From Lineus longissimus (lineage: Eukaryota; Nemertea; Pilidiophora; Heteronemertea; Lineidae), in contig NC_088321.1 of assembly GCF_910592395.1 (NCBI RefSeq), forward strand, positions 10,292,001 through 10,356,000: a DNA stretch of 64,000 nucleotides, written 5' to 3'. Position numbers and translations under genes: made by a program. Under the pieces are notes generated by a model, which had not been told where the DNA came from, did no database searches, and worked only from the letters and a program-made list of their open reading frames with translations. Shown in pieces: positions 10,133-22,659 of this stretch. The stretch's first letter is position 1; every line of letters begins with the position of its first letter.

Positions 10133-12855
10133 AACAAAGTCTGCCTCTGCTTCCCAAGTCGCCTATAAAGGAAGAGGCTGTCGCCATGGAAACTGGTCCT
10201 GTGAGTACTGCGATGATGTCGGAAGATGATGATGTCACGCTGACTGGTGCTATGGGATCTAGTGAATCGAAAGAGACCATGGTAACAAGTGATGTGCTCC
10301 AAACAAGAGAGAAGCAGCTTGGCTTCATATGTCGTACCTGTGGTGAAAAATTTATCAGTCGAACATCTTTAGATACGCACAAATGTTCCATAAATAAAGG
10401 GACACCTCCAATTGGATGTCAGCGTTGTCACCTGTCCAAAGCAATTGATCCAAAAACTGGCACTGAAAAACTGATGCTAAAGCTGTGTGATACATGTAAA
10501 GAAACTTTAAAACCCAAAATATTGCCCTCGAGCAAAAACATGCAGGACCTGATGAAAGCAACGTTTAAACCCCAAAAATTGCCCTCAAGTGAAAACTTGC
10601 AGGAACTGTTAAAAGGAACATCAAATTCCAAAATATTGCCAACGTGTAAAAAGACGCAGGAACTTGTAAAAGGAACATTGAGACCTCAAATATTTCCCTT
10701 GAGTAAAGGCGTGCAGGAACTTGTAAAAGCGAGGGGACTACCATGCACACCAACAGAAACTGCCCCAGTCATCACAACTGGTGCGAAGACCATCAAAACA
10801 GTCGTAAATATTGCAAGAGGAGGTAGTTCAGAGGTTGGTGTTGTTAAAACTCCCCCGTCTTTGGAGTTTGGTGCAGGAATGGCAAGTGCCAACAGAATCA
10901 TTGTGGAGAGGGCAAGTGGTGGCAATACTAGTATTGGTGCAGCCAAAGTTTCAATGGTTACAGAGACTAGTGCAGTCAAAGGTCCCATCGTAACAATGAC
11001 TTGTGCAGTGAAAGCTACCAAAACTGGTCTGGGTAAGTCTACCACAGCTTCAAAGACTAGTGAAGGCAAGGCCGCCAGAGTTAAAAAAACTGGTGCAGGC
11101 ATGGCCCGGGATGATAAAAAAGGAACGGTCAATGTTAGGTGTGATGAGTGTGGAAAGGACTGCAAGAGTAAGAAGCGTTTAAGGACACATAAATTAATAC
11201 ACCAGAAGATGGTGCAGTTGTGTCAATACTGTGGTAAAGGGTTTGTTTCTAAAGGGAAACGTCTCGAACATGAACGTATCCATACGGGAGAAAAGCCATT
11301 CAAATGCACTGCCTGTATAAAAGAGTTCAGGAACCGTGCCTCGTGGAGGAAGCATATTAGAAATGAACATACTCTCATGGCTGACGGCACAGAACCGTCT
11401 TATAGTTGTAATCAGTGTCATAAGTCGTACAAGAGAAAGGATGTTTTAACGCAACACGTCCGGCATGTCCATTCCCCGTATTCAGACAGACCGCACAAGT
11501 GTCAGCTTTGTCCTAAAGCGTTCTGGACAACAACTAAAATCAGGAACCACATGCGAATGCATACGGGTGAGAAAAATTTCGTGTGTGAACAATGCGAACA
11601 TCGGTATGCTACTCCTCAGGGGTTAAAGGCCCATATGAAGACAGTTCATGGAGTGTCAGTGGAAGTAGCACTACCACTATTTCAGTGTGGCCAGTGTGAT
11701 AAACGTTACCATGAGAAGAAGAATCTTTTTGAGCATATGAATGTCCACACAGGGGCAACACCGTACAAGTGCAGGGAGTGTGATGAGGCGTTCGCGTCAG
11801 CAAGTGGCAGACGTTTCCATGAGGATAAACACCGGCCTGTCGACCCTAAAAGGCAGAGGAAATCATGTTTGCCAAGTTCACAGAGCCTGACGAAAGAGTG
11901 TGTATGTGTGCATTGTCATAAAGTCCTCCCATCCAGACATGCGCTCAGCAATCACATGGTAATACACAACGGAAAAGGATACATGTGTGCGCATTGCAAT
12001 GATGCATTTGCTCAGCGTCGGTCCCTCATGAAACACATGAACTTAGTACATATTAAAACCTTCAAGTGTCGCCTCTGTTCATTGAAGTTTACTTCATTAT
12101 CAAGACGTGCAACACATGAAAGAAAACATCGGCCTAATCGGAGTAAGCCCAAGGTTAGCTTTAAGTGCAGCCTTTGCTCAAAGATATTCCATGAGCGCCA
12201 GGTTGGTCTCGACCATATGAATTTGCATACTGGTGCAAAACCATACAAATGTTCCCACGAGGACTGTGAAGCCGCCTTTGGATCAGTGTCTGGCAGGCGT
12301 AATCATGAACGCCTACATAACGCTACACTCCTCAAATGTCTCATCTGCAAAAAACAATTCCGTGAACAGAGCTCTCTGAAAGACCATATGAACCTTCACA
12401 CGGGGGCAACTCCTTACGATTGTCGCCACTGTGAACAGACATTTCCGACAAGGTCAGCACGTAGTCTCCATGAACATAAACACACAGAAGGTGCTGATTA
12501 CAAGTGCCAGTATTGCTACAAATCATTTGCTGCAAAGCGTGGCCTTGAAGAGCACTTGAATTTGCACACGGGAGTGACCCCGCATGAGTGTCAGTATTGT
12601 AAACAGACATTCACCACCAAGTACAAGCTGCGCCACCATTGGCGAACTTGCAAACTAAATACAGAGAAAGTAGAGTTTAAATGCAGTGTATGCCAGAAGA
12701 GTTTTTATTCGCAGCAGATATGTGACGATCACATGAATACCCATACTGGTGCGAAACCATATCAATGTCGTGTTGAGAACTGTTCGCAGACATTTCATAC
12801 GGCGTCCAGTCGCAAAAGTCATGAGAGCCTTAAACATAAGAAAGTGTGTGGATAA
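10133..12855 (+). CDS. Poly-C2H2 zinc-finger protein, probable DNA-binding regulator
   Basis: A single long exon. Translation from ATG 10186 (GTCGCCATGG, strong Kozak) gives 889 residues, but the frame stays open upstream to a TTTCAG acceptor at 10132, so the true N-terminus may lie in an earlier exon. The protein has one atypical finger (about residue 49), a low-complexity region, then about 18 classical C2H2 fingers of the form CxxC-(F/Y)-H-x3-H, and one finger near 820 ending in Cys instead of His. Only a minority carry the classical TGEKP linker; many have TGAxPY, a form common in lineage-expanded zinc-finger families. Two fingers have a four-residue Cys spacing (HEDC, VENC). Residues about 108-185 hold four copies of a unit of about 22 residues. 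Role: sequence-specific DNA or RNA binding in the nucleus, inferred from the family; the target is unknown. An AATAAA lies at 13341. Confidence 0.9.
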
Positions 12856-13340
12856 TCTTTGGCACGATACACTTCTCCAGTAAGGCATCTGTAACTCAGG
12901 CTGTTACGAACAGTGTATTAGAGGCAGTATTTATCTCCATATTATATACCGTCCTGCAGATCTGCTAGTAGCCACACTGTCTATTTAATTTATTCATCAA
13001 CCCCATGCACCCGGTCCATCTCAGTGCACCAAACAATGGTTACTTCAGCAAGGTCTACTTTTAGCTCAGATGACAAAAGTCAGCAGAGCTGGTACAATAC
13101 ATTGATTTTTTTTTACGAAAGTATTAAGGACACCCTCAGGACTCAGAGACGCTTTTATTAAAATATTAACTTGGGGTATAAATGATAGGGCATAACACAA
13201 TAGGGCATAACATAAGATACACAAGTGTGAAAACCACATTAAAATCAAACTACTCATCTTAAAGTCATAGCAGTATGTAATTCGAACATTCCAGGTGGTG
13301 CAGGAAGAACAAACGGACGATGTACATTGTGCTGTTCTGA

Positions 13341-13346
13341 AATAAA
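13341..13346 (+). promoter_or_regulatory. Candidate polyadenylation signal of the zinc-finger gene
   Basis: AATAAA lies 486 bp past the stop codon of the zinc-finger ORF. It is the first canonical hexamer downstream in the plus orientation that I could find. No transcript evidence is available. Confidence 0.4.
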
Positions 13347-13724
13347 GTTTTGGTAGAAACTGAACGAGACTGGTTTAAAATGTAAACAAATATAAGTTTA
13401 ATACAAGATATATACAGGAATTCTATTCAAGAGTCACTTCAGAATGAGTTTCGGCGTGTGTCGACATTATTGCGTTTCGCGAAAGGGAGCAGACTTCGAT
13501 ACCAGCCAGATTTCGGCGCTAAGTTCAGAATATTGAGTTACCTCAGCATACAGGCTAGACACGCCTCGTGGCTTCAAGAATCATTCATGCACGTGCAGCT
13601 AACCCCGTGGACGTCTCGTGACACTCCCGGACCATTCTTTCTCTAACAGCATACTATTTCGTTTCAACCGTTGGCGGCACTCGGCCTCGGCACTGAGCTG
13701 GCTTCCTTGTACCCAGGGTGTCTA

Positions 13725-13824
13725 NNNNNNNNNNNNNNNNNNNNNNNNNNNNNNNNNNNNNNNNNNNNNNNNNNNNNNNNNNNNNNNNNNNNNNNNNNNN
13801 NNNNNNNNNNNNNNNNNNNNNNNN
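13725..13824. other. Assembly gap (100 N)
   Basis: Exactly 100 N, the usual placeholder for a gap of unknown length. The left edge reads ...TTGTACCCAGGGTGTCTA, the reverse complement of the closing motif TAGACACCC...TTGTACCCAG of the array at 17040-17480. The gap is therefore probably an unassembled array of that type in the opposite orientation. Confidence 0.95.
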
Positions 13825-14224
13825 GACGCTAGGGCCCAACGCGCCGCGTAGCGGCAAAAAAGCGAAGCTGGCGAAACATTTATAACGGGTCACCGTCACT
13901 TATTATTGGACTTATAGCGCATTTACGGGGTTGCAACTATTTTGCTTTATAGTGTCACCAGGAAAGAAAAGCATGCGACCTAACGCCGATCTATTTGTAT
14001 AAAGTGATAATTGGAAGGTATATAGTAGGAAATATCAATAAAATAATCATTCCATGTCGTCTTTTGAGGGCATTTTTGATTGTAAAAAATATATGTGTAC
14101 GTCATCGTAGTCTCTGCAATGATAATTTTATCAGAGCAGTCTCGCGCAAGTAGAAGTTCTTTACCTATTAGTTCTTCACTTATTAGTCTCAACGTCTGGC
14201 GCAAAGCCAGACGTTTTCCATTAC

Positions 14225-16790
14225 GATTTCACTACGATGTTTCACAAGAAGGAGCAGTGCGCGAGATATGCTAATGAGCAGACTTCCCTCGCTTGAGTTT
14301 CTGAAGAATGTTCCATATCGCGCTAAGCTCATCACTGCTGATTATGACAGGCGTGCAACGGTAGGTATCTGCTCCCCAACTTCCACCCTAATACCGCCCA
14401 TACGGTACAATAAGTTACCATTTGATGGGAATGGGACAATGCCCTCACTGTGTATGGAGTCATAGGGATAAGAAGACATTATTCATTAGTGTTGGTACAA
14501 GTGATTTTGCCTAAAAAGCATGCGCATTCAAAAAACAAAATATGCAATGTATCACGTACATGACCATGACGACGTGCAGAAAGTGCACTGGCCAGTGCAT
14601 ACCCTATGGCTATGTGCTAGTAAACATGGTAAACATGAACAACGTCATTATTCATCGGCTGTTCATTTTACTCCGAGCTTTTTCTGAAACATATAGCCAT
14701 GATGATTAGGCCTACCATGTACCATGACCAATAACAGCACTAGATCATGTAGATGTCAACAAGTTCACATAACCGTTTAGCCCGCATGGCGCATGTGGCG
14801 CATGCGTCTAAACCAAAGCCCCAAAATCACTTGTTTTGGTCTATTTCACTTGTGTTTACAACTGTTCAATGGATTTATAGTTGAATGCGATCAAACTACG
14901 TCTTTTCAATCGTGGATTGTAAATTTAACCCCATGGGCCTAGGGAAGGCCCTATAACAATACTTTCGACACCGTGCTCACTGCTGATTCTAAAATGCACC
15001 ACCTAGTCAAAACAGGACATATGTTCTTCTAGGAATAGATCTCTTTCCAATATTTCGTCATTCCACTATCGTCATCACCTCATGATACTTTCATTGACAT
15101 TACAGGCACACATCCACAGAGCACTCTTCAAATCATCTACACAGTGGTTATCCAACTAGGATTATAAAGGTAATTTCTTAGCCCCGCACAGTGGGTTTCA
15201 CTCTTGATAAAGGGGCACTATTGCTAGCAGCTAGGTAGGCAGGATAAAGTTAGACGAAGTAGCCGATAGGGGTCTCTTACCCCTCAAAGTCCGTCACAAC
15301 TATTCAAGCTTGTACAAGGAATACATGCAGCGCTGACTCTAACAAGACCCAATGGGAATGTCGCACAGTCATCTGTCAAAAACAAGACCTATGTTGTAGT
15401 ATGATCTCTTGCCAATATTTAATAATTGCACTATCGTCATCACCTCATCATACTTCATTGACATTACAGGCACACATTGACATCGACCACTGTTGCAATC
15501 AACGACACAGTCGCTATCCAAGTAGCATTATAGAGGTAATTATCATTTTCATACCTCATTAGCATGTGAACCAATCGCGTCGCGTCCTTTGCGATCACGG
15601 CAAAGCCTCATGGAATAATGTCTTTCACCGTTGAATAATTTTTCATATTCCATGCCAACAACTTCAATTTCTTCATATTCCATGGCTAGAAGTTCAATAC
15701 TAATATAATATCCAAGATAAAGTTACAAGAAGTAGTCAATAGGGGTCTCTCACCTCTCACTGTATGTCCACACTATTCACGCTTGTACGAGGAATTCATT
15801 CAATGCTGAATCTAACAACACCCAGTGCCCTTACTCTGTATATTAGTCACTGGAAGATGGCCCATTTCACTCCTTGCTTCTACTTCACCTATTGTCTCAT
15901 TGCAAACGCCTCAGTTCTATGATATCACATTCACTTTCAGCTGTCATGCAACGCAACAACTGTGCTATCTGCCATCGCACATCAACGAAGAAGTGCAGCC
16001 GCCCACATTCCACCTCACGTCTGTCCGACCAGCTGCAATCCTCGAGGACGCCCCACTGTACCACGATTTCACTACGATGTTTCACAAGAAGGAGCAGTGC
16101 GCGATATAGGCTAATGAGCAGACTTCCCTCGCTTGAGTTTCGGAAGAATGTTCCATATCGCGCTAAGCTGACCACTGCTGACCATGACAGGCGTGCATTG
16201 GACTGGTACAGGTTGGAACTGAACATTGAATATGCTGGTGGTGACGCTTTCTGATGAGAAGTTGGTCGTGACTGATGCAGTATCCTTGGACTTGTCAACA
16301 GCATCGTTCAATCATTGCTCTCTGAGCTGCCTTGATTCTGTACTTACCCAAATACTAAGACCAAATGCCTGTTGACTGTGCTTTAAGAGAGACTGGCGCC
16401 ATGCCTAGAGATATGACTGACCCCTATTGGCAAATTTGTATGACTTTATCTTGCCTACCTAGCTGCTGCCTATAGTCTCCCTTTAACTGCAGAACACTTC
16501 AAAGTCAATAAAATGCCATGTTCCACCTTTTAATGTGTTCAGACCGCCATTTTCAAAATAATCAAATCAGGACACTGCCTTCTAGTCTCATAATAAATTT
16601 TGCTTTCCTCAATAATAACATTTCTTCTTCTTCAATGCTTTCATCATTCCAAACTTCTCCTCCTCTGACTTTTACAGGGGTACAGTCATGGCAATCAAAA
16701 CCCAAATACTGAGACCAAATGCCTGTTGACTGTGCTTTAAGAGAGACTGGCGCCATGCCTAGTCTCTCTTAAAGCACAGTCAACAGACAC
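14225..16790. repeat. Cluster of diverged direct and inverted repeats
   Basis: Several blocks occur twice. 14225-14358 (CGATTTCACTACGATGTTTC...) returns at about 16064-16195. A CACTATCGTCATCACCTCAT block near 15065 returns near 15431. A GATAAAGTTA(G/C)A(C/A)GAAGTAG(C/T)C block near 15244 returns near 15717, and in inverted form near 16430. CCTGTTGACTGTGCTTTAAG is at both 16367 and 16722. The layout suggests a mobile element or satellite that was duplicated and rearranged. I find no intact gene: the open frames here are short and stop within 130 codons. Confidence 0.6.
16724..16785. repeat. Perfect 25-bp hairpin with 12-nt loop
   Basis: TGTTGACTGTGCTTTAAGAG continues to 16748 and is followed, after GGCGCCATGCCT, by an exact 25-bp reverse complement at 16761-16785. 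A copy of the left arm plus the loop is present at 16367-16405 without the right arm, so the hairpin arose by inverted duplication of an existing repeat or is the end of a foldback element. Confidence 0.85.
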
Positions 16791-17039
16791 CAACCCCCTC
16801 AGACTCAGAAACCACAAACGCCCAACCCTTCCTGCTACCTTAATACTTCTGGGTCATATTGGAGCACGGCTGCATGGTAACAGGTACGGGGCTCCCCGCC
16901 TTATGTAAACTGTGCCACTAAGCTGCTAAGGCTAGACACGACTGGTGTAGTACCCGGTACACTTACTTTCTCAAATCATTAATGTAGCATGGACCGAAAA
17001 TGAAAACAAACTGTGCAGTAACTGAACATGAGAATGAAA

Positions 17040-17480
17040 ACCATCAGGGTCTTCCTTTTATAGATGGGGGATCTTCGTTTTATAGTTGACATTAGGGTCT
17101 TCCTTTTATAGTTGAGGGGATCTTCGTTCTATAGTTGACATCAGGGTCTTCCTTTTATAGTTGGGGGTATCTTCGTTTTATAGTTGACATTAGGGTCTTC
17201 CTTTTATAGATGGGGGGGATCTTCGTTTTATAGTTGACATTAGGGTCTTCCTTTTATAGTTGGGGGATCTTCGTTTTATAGTTGACATCAGGGTCTTCCT
17301 TTTATAGTTGGGGGATCTTCGTTTTATAGTTGACATTAGGGTCTTCCTTTTATAGATGGGGGGATCTTCGTTTTATAGTTGACATTAGGGTCTTCCTTTT
17401 ATAGTTGGGGGACTCTTCGTTTTATAGTTTTGGGTGGGTCTTCTATCTTCGATCTTCGATCTTCGGTTTATAGACACCCT
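17040..17480. repeat. About 59-bp tandem array (about 7 units) with degenerate tail
   Basis: Units run GGGTCTTCCTTTTATAG(T/A)TG, then GGGGGATCTTCGTTTTATAG, then TTGACAT(T/C)A, repeated about seven times. The tail shortens to GATCTTCGATCTTCGGTTTATAGACACCCTT in steps. Monomer sequence differs from the 9.3-kb array but the plan is the same: GGGTCTT + T-rich block, GGGGGATCTT + T-rich block, a stuttering GATCTT/GGTCTT tail, and closing TATAGACACCC against TATACACCC. No plausible coding capacity. Confidence 0.9.
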
Positions 17481-17724
17481 TGTACCCAGCCTAACTCCGG
17501 GGCTCCGTCTCAACGTTGCGAGCTTTTTCGTTTGCTCTCAACCTTCTGCTTTCTCGGCGTCACTCTCAAGTCTGCCCTCCCTAAGCTCCCTGCGCGTGCG
17601 GTATTTTAGGTTTCATAACACACCAAAGTTCATGTAACACAAAGTTCGCGTAATCGCTACGGCCGACCAAAGTCAATACAGTGAATAGTCAATAGAGCGA
17701 GTAGTTTGGATTATAACATTCAAA

Positions 17725-19160
17725 AACAGTGGCATGTTTCTTAACCACTAGGGCTATGAACTTGAAACTTTGTACACATGACCCCGCAGGTCAGGTGACC
17801 TCTGACAGTGAATTTCAGTCCGATCTGATTCTTAACTTGGCCACCAGGGGGCCAGAAGTGGACACCTAAAAAGTGTGATATCTCTCTTATGGGTGACCCG
17901 TTTTCGATAAAATCTTTATGAGACAAGACCACAATTGATTTTTTAAGCCTTTTAGCAGTTAAATTGTCAATGTTTGACCGCGACGCATCAAATACTGCGT
18001 TCGGTTGTGAATCTGAAATTTAGATTATGTTATTCCGGACAGTCGGGCAAGTAAATGGTGAAAAATAAACTGGTAGTTGACCACGGAAATTTTTTGATAA
18101 TCGACAAATTAGACAGACTTTGATATTTCCACTCTTCAGCCAACTGGAAACTCAAAACACGCCCCCTATTACCCAATTAGCAAAATTCGAAATTAATTTT
18201 TTCATCAAATAATTTCTTTATATCTGTAGACTTGCCACAGCAAATATTTTTTCAATACCTCTCCAAATATGTACTTGAGAGTTAAAAACATGCACTCGTC
18301 TAATTGATAGGCCTCGACCCTCCAACCTATGAATATTCATTAGTGGTCTTGTCTCTTATGGTAGGTACTCCTAGCAAGGATACATCACAAATACGGGTTT
18401 TTGATTTGACCTAGTTTGCAAGGTCACAGAGCTCAAATGGTGTAAATTGGCCGTTTGAGTGTAACTCAGGCATGCTTCTCAACCGCTAAAGCTATGAACT
18501 TGAAATTTGGTGCACATGACTCCCTTGGTCATATAACCGCAGACACCGAATTTCGGTCTGATCTGATTCTTAAAATGGTCACCAGGGGTCCAAAACTAAA
18601 AAAACATGTAAAAAGTGCAATATCTTGCTAATTAGTGACTTGTTTTCGTTGAAATTTTTATGATATAGGTACTAATAGCAAGGATACATCACATATCCTA
18701 TGGGTATTTGATTTGACCTAATTTTCAAGATCACGTTGGTCAAATGGTGTAACTATGGCGCGTTTCTTTACCGTTTAAGCTATGAACTTGTAATTTGGTA
18801 CACATGACTCCCTATGTAATGTAACCTCTACAATGAAATTCGGTCCGATCTGATTTTTGACTTGGCCACCAGGGGGCCTGAAGTCGAAACCTAAGAAGTG
18901 TGATATCTCTCTTATGAGTGACTCGTTTTTGATAAAAATTTGATGGTAGATTCTCCTAGCAAGGATACATCACATATCATACGGGTTTTTGATTTATCCA
19001 AATTTTCAAGGTCACATAGGTCAAATGGCGTAAATTGGCTGTTTCAGTGTAACTATGGCACGTTTCTTAACCGCAAAAGCTATGGACTTGAAATTTGGTA
19101 CACATGACTCCCTACGTCATGTAACCTCGGACACTGAATTCCGATCCGATAAGATATTTG
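17725..19160. repeat. About 295-bp tandem units (4 diverged copies), interrupted by a MITE
   Basis: Each unit contains GTGTAACT(A/C)(T/A)GGCA(C/T)G, CTATGAACTTGAAATTTGG, ACACATGACTCC, GATCTGATTCTTAACTTGGC and CACCAGGGGGC, with starts near 17730, 18450, 18740 and 19047. The spacing of 287-300 bp holds for the first pair only after removing the 17920-18355 insertion plus its duplication. Related units in opposite orientation fill 61380-62300, and one partial unit lies at 23930-24200. CAAGGTCACAGAGGTCAAA forms part of the repeat. Confidence 0.8.
17920..18355. mobile_element. 436-bp MITE, copy 1 (TIR GAGACAAGACCAC, TSD TTAT)
   Basis: The ends GAGACAAGACCAC and GTGGTCTTGTCTC are exact inverted repeats. 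TTAT flanks both sides (17916-17919, 18356-18359). Neighbouring repeat units give the empty site (TTTATG-type followed by GTAG/ATAGGTACT...AGCAAGG), which confirms both boundaries. The interior is AT-rich and non-coding. It shares most of its length with the second copy at 60046-60494. Confidence 0.85.
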
Positions 19161-19779
19161 AATGCAGTTTTCAGCAGAGTATGGTGTATTTAGTTGGTCA
19201 TATATCTGTTGTATTTGGATGCACCTCATTCCATCCCTTCATTAAGTAGCAAACATTTCAAAAATGGTACAAAAATCACTTTTTTTATTTCATGTGCCTT
19301 TTCAAGAATTCAAATGAGCCCATGAACTGTGCTTTATGACCATCATTTTTTGGCACTTGCAATTCCATAGAGTGAATTCGATAGTCATGACAAATGCACA
19401 TTTTTGCTTAGGATTTTTTTATGTTAATTTTTTAAATCTCTTCCTTAACCTTTGATAAAGACCCAAATCCGTCATGCATGACCTTGGTTGGCAATAAGGA
19501 TACTGACTGACTGCATTGCTGACTAGGAGGGGTGTTCTCATAGGTCACCAGCTATCTGGAAAAAAACAAGCTCCTGTAACGAGCTAAAACTAATCTTCAA
19601 AATGAAAGAAGTTAGCAGGAATTTTCTGGTAATGAAAGCAAAGAAAACCTTTGTTTCATCATAGGCCACCCATACATTGTGAAAAAGAACCAAAATGAAA
19701 TAAAAAATTTCCTTTCTGGACATTTTTTAAAATTGCCTGTTAAATAAGGAAGAGACAGGATTAGTTGGGTCCAAATACA

Positions 19780-20000
19780 ACAGATACATGACCAACTCGA
19801 TATAGCATTCTCTGCTGTAAACCGCATTCAATTATCTCATTCTATCCATGATATCAAAAAAATAATAGAGAGGTGTCCTGATAAGAGAGATCAAACGGAA
19901 TGGAAACAACCGCTTTGGGACTAAACCTAGTGTCCTTAATTGTGAGGTTGTCCTTAATAGAGAGGTGTCCGCTAAGAAAGGTTCCACTGTACCCCTATTT
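19780..20000 (-). mobile_element. Probable terminal fragment of a DNA transposon
   Basis: On the minus strand the segment starts TACAGTGGAACCTTTCTTAG and continues GCGGACACCTCTCTATTAAG and GACAACCTCACAATTAAGG. CAGTGGAACC-type ends followed by repeated 'GGACACCTCT' words are typical of pogo/Tigger-like termini. Only one end is seen and no transposase is nearby. Confidence 0.35.
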
Positions 20001-20458
20001 CGAGTCCATTCTATGGGTGCTTTTATCAAGATTGGCCAGATGACCCTTGGGGATTAGCCCTTCAGTTTGTGTATCTCGGGAATACTTCCTACCCACTAAA
20101 GAAATAAAAGGTAAAATATTGTGCACCGTTGCTTTTTGGGAATGAGACAATTTGCAAACAAATGTACCTCAACAAATGTAAACAAGACCTCTTTTAAAAT
20201 TTGAAATTGACTGAAAAATAACGATTTTAGAGGTATAATACTAAGGCATGTTTGTTGATTTGTCTGTTCTCCGTCCTTTGATGTAAACCGAGTCTGTGCC
20301 GATCAGTAAGTTTAGCCCCTTCATTATAGGCCCCAGATCCCGTCTGGGGACTATATTGAGATCACTGGAATTCTCGAAACTGTTATTTTCTTCCACCAAC
20401 ACATTTATTGCGGTAGTCCAGCAAAACGGCTAAATAAACTAGAAATCAATCACCCTTA

Positions 20459-20805
20459 CACCACCAAACCCAATTCCATCTATGGACTATCGCAAAAGTA
20501 TTAAAAAAATCCTGAGTATTTTGATACTTTTGAAGCATTTTTTGCTGAGATATCGTCTGATCGTCTTCTCCCAACAAACATGCCGAAGCTGCGATTCAAT
20601 CTGACATGCGCTGTGACATGCGCAGAGGGGAGACGCTGATACATTAGCATAAGCTCCGCCCCGTCATAATGACGTCATTATTCTCAGGAGTTGGTCGAGC
20701 GATGGGACGATGGAGGTATTATAAAGAAACCCAATTCGATTCATGGCCTATCGCAAAACGATTTTTCAAAACTCAGAATATTTCGATGCTTTATGCGTTT
20801 TTATG
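20459..20805. repeat. Diverged 80-bp direct duplication
   Basis: A block of the form CCCAATTC-AT-ATGG-CTATCGCAAAA-...-AATATTTCGATGCTTT is present near 20466-20545 and again near 20728-20800 with scattered differences. It is probably two ends or two copies of a short repeat. Nothing else is recognised around it. Confidence 0.5.
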
Positions 20806-22659
20806 ACTCCAGCTCCTCCCTCTGGGAGCTGGACTCAGTATTGTTTTCACTCGGGTTTCTCGTACAATCACCTGACCTCTCCAACACTCGATAATGCACT
20901 CTTTTCGTCCACGTTTTAGGCCAATCTTCGGCATGAACATGAAATCTAATAAGCGCAGTACTTAAATCAGATGTTTCTCTCGCCTTGAAAACATTCCTGG
21001 GTAAAATCCATTGAGATTAGTTGAGTTAATCTACTTTTTCCGTGCTTAAATTCGCTGAATTCTTTAAATAGAAACTATTAACATCGCGGCAGTGTGGTTC
21101 ACTTGTGCGCCCTCCCACTTCACACCATCTCAGGAAGTTTTACGGAGAGGGAGGGCGTGCGGTAAGAAGAATGGCCAAAATGACGTCACGTTTTCCTGGC
21201 AATGCCTCCTGCCAGACCAGTCAAGCATTGGGAAAGCATCTTTAATTCAGACAACGTTAGAACTAGAAAAACGAATATGTTGCAAAAGTAAAAGCAGATT
21301 TCACCACTAACCAGTCAAATCGGAATACGACGGCGCAAAATGTTCTCGCTTTCTACTCTGTTGACATGACGACTACCTAAGGACTATCAAATTTGCTACC
21401 AGCAAATTTCGGAATTCTAGTTAGTCTCCGTCAACCTACGTATGCAGGGTTGAAAGGAGACTCTTGGTTTAGCTAGGCAAATTCCCCCAATTTATAAGCC
21501 CCCCTTTAGGAGGGGCTCTTAAGATACACGTGTGTGTGGGAGTATATACTGATTGAATGATGAGAAATAAAGAGAGTAACTATTGTATATCCTACAAACA
21601 ATTTTTTTTGGTATTTTTCTGAATTAACTCCGTTGAGTTTACCGATTTCTCCGCGATCTTCCGGTGGTGGTTGCTATTCCATTGGTTGAAATTAATTTAA
21701 ATCTTCATGGGAATTCGCTACATCATATGCCTAAGAAATTGGCCAATTATATTAATATTTTTATTAGAGAAATATCCGTCCTAAATAATGACAGAAAAGG
21801 GTGGTTTATTTCAATTTTGTGTCGACATGGTCGAGGTCACGTGACATAAAAACAAAACAATCGCACACACCCGTCCAAAAAAGGCACTTTAAGAAAAACA
21901 AATACGTTTTTCCAGCTTAAAACCACACTGACGACTAAGTTATATTGGTCTACTGCCCAAATCTGAAGTATCAAATTGAATCACAAACTAGAACTAGCTA
22001 GCTATAGTTGCGTGAAAAATTCGGGTGAGCGACGTACATTCTGTACCCTAGCGGCCAATAAATAAACTACTTTCAGCCGTCTGCTCCGGTCTCGTTAGGG
22101 AGTTTTTCCCAAATGTACGCGATGATGACGTGCCCCATTAACAGGACGTAACATCTATTTTAAAATGCGTTTCGAAAGTGAATGCATGAGGACAACCCAT
22201 TTACCGTGAATAAGGACAATCACAATGTATTACATTACCAAAACAAAAATGTGTCGGAAGGAACTATGGATGGTCCCAACATGGGGGGTTGGGGGGGGGG
22301 GGGGGTTCCCCTCCATTGTACTGGGTAAAAACGTTACGCTATCGTAGGGGGGTTCGGGGGTGCTCCCCCGACCTAAAGGGGGGCTCACCAAGTCCTTGAC
22401 TTTACATATTAACCCCGTTCCATGTGACTACGGTGTATGCAATGCACTGTGTATATCATTGGTGATTGGAGAACCCAGGTGGATTCGTGTTCGCGAAGTT
22501 TAGGGAAAACTGGACATTAAGTAAATCAAATAGTATAATGAGTTGTTTTTCGAAACATCAAAGGTGTGCAGTGCGAATTTTCAGAATTATTTAGCGAGCA
22601 ATAACGACATATTTTAGGGGACGAGACAGCCGTTTGGCGATGGGTCGTGAAAATTTGAT

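Noticed and set aside
10686-11165. 159-codon minus-strand open frame over the zinc-finger N-terminal region
   Set aside because: Shadow of the low-complexity coding sequence on the opposite strand.
15874-16254. 126-codon plus-strand open frame
   Set aside because: It lies across a duplicated repeat block and overlaps another frame of equal quality; no domain is visible.
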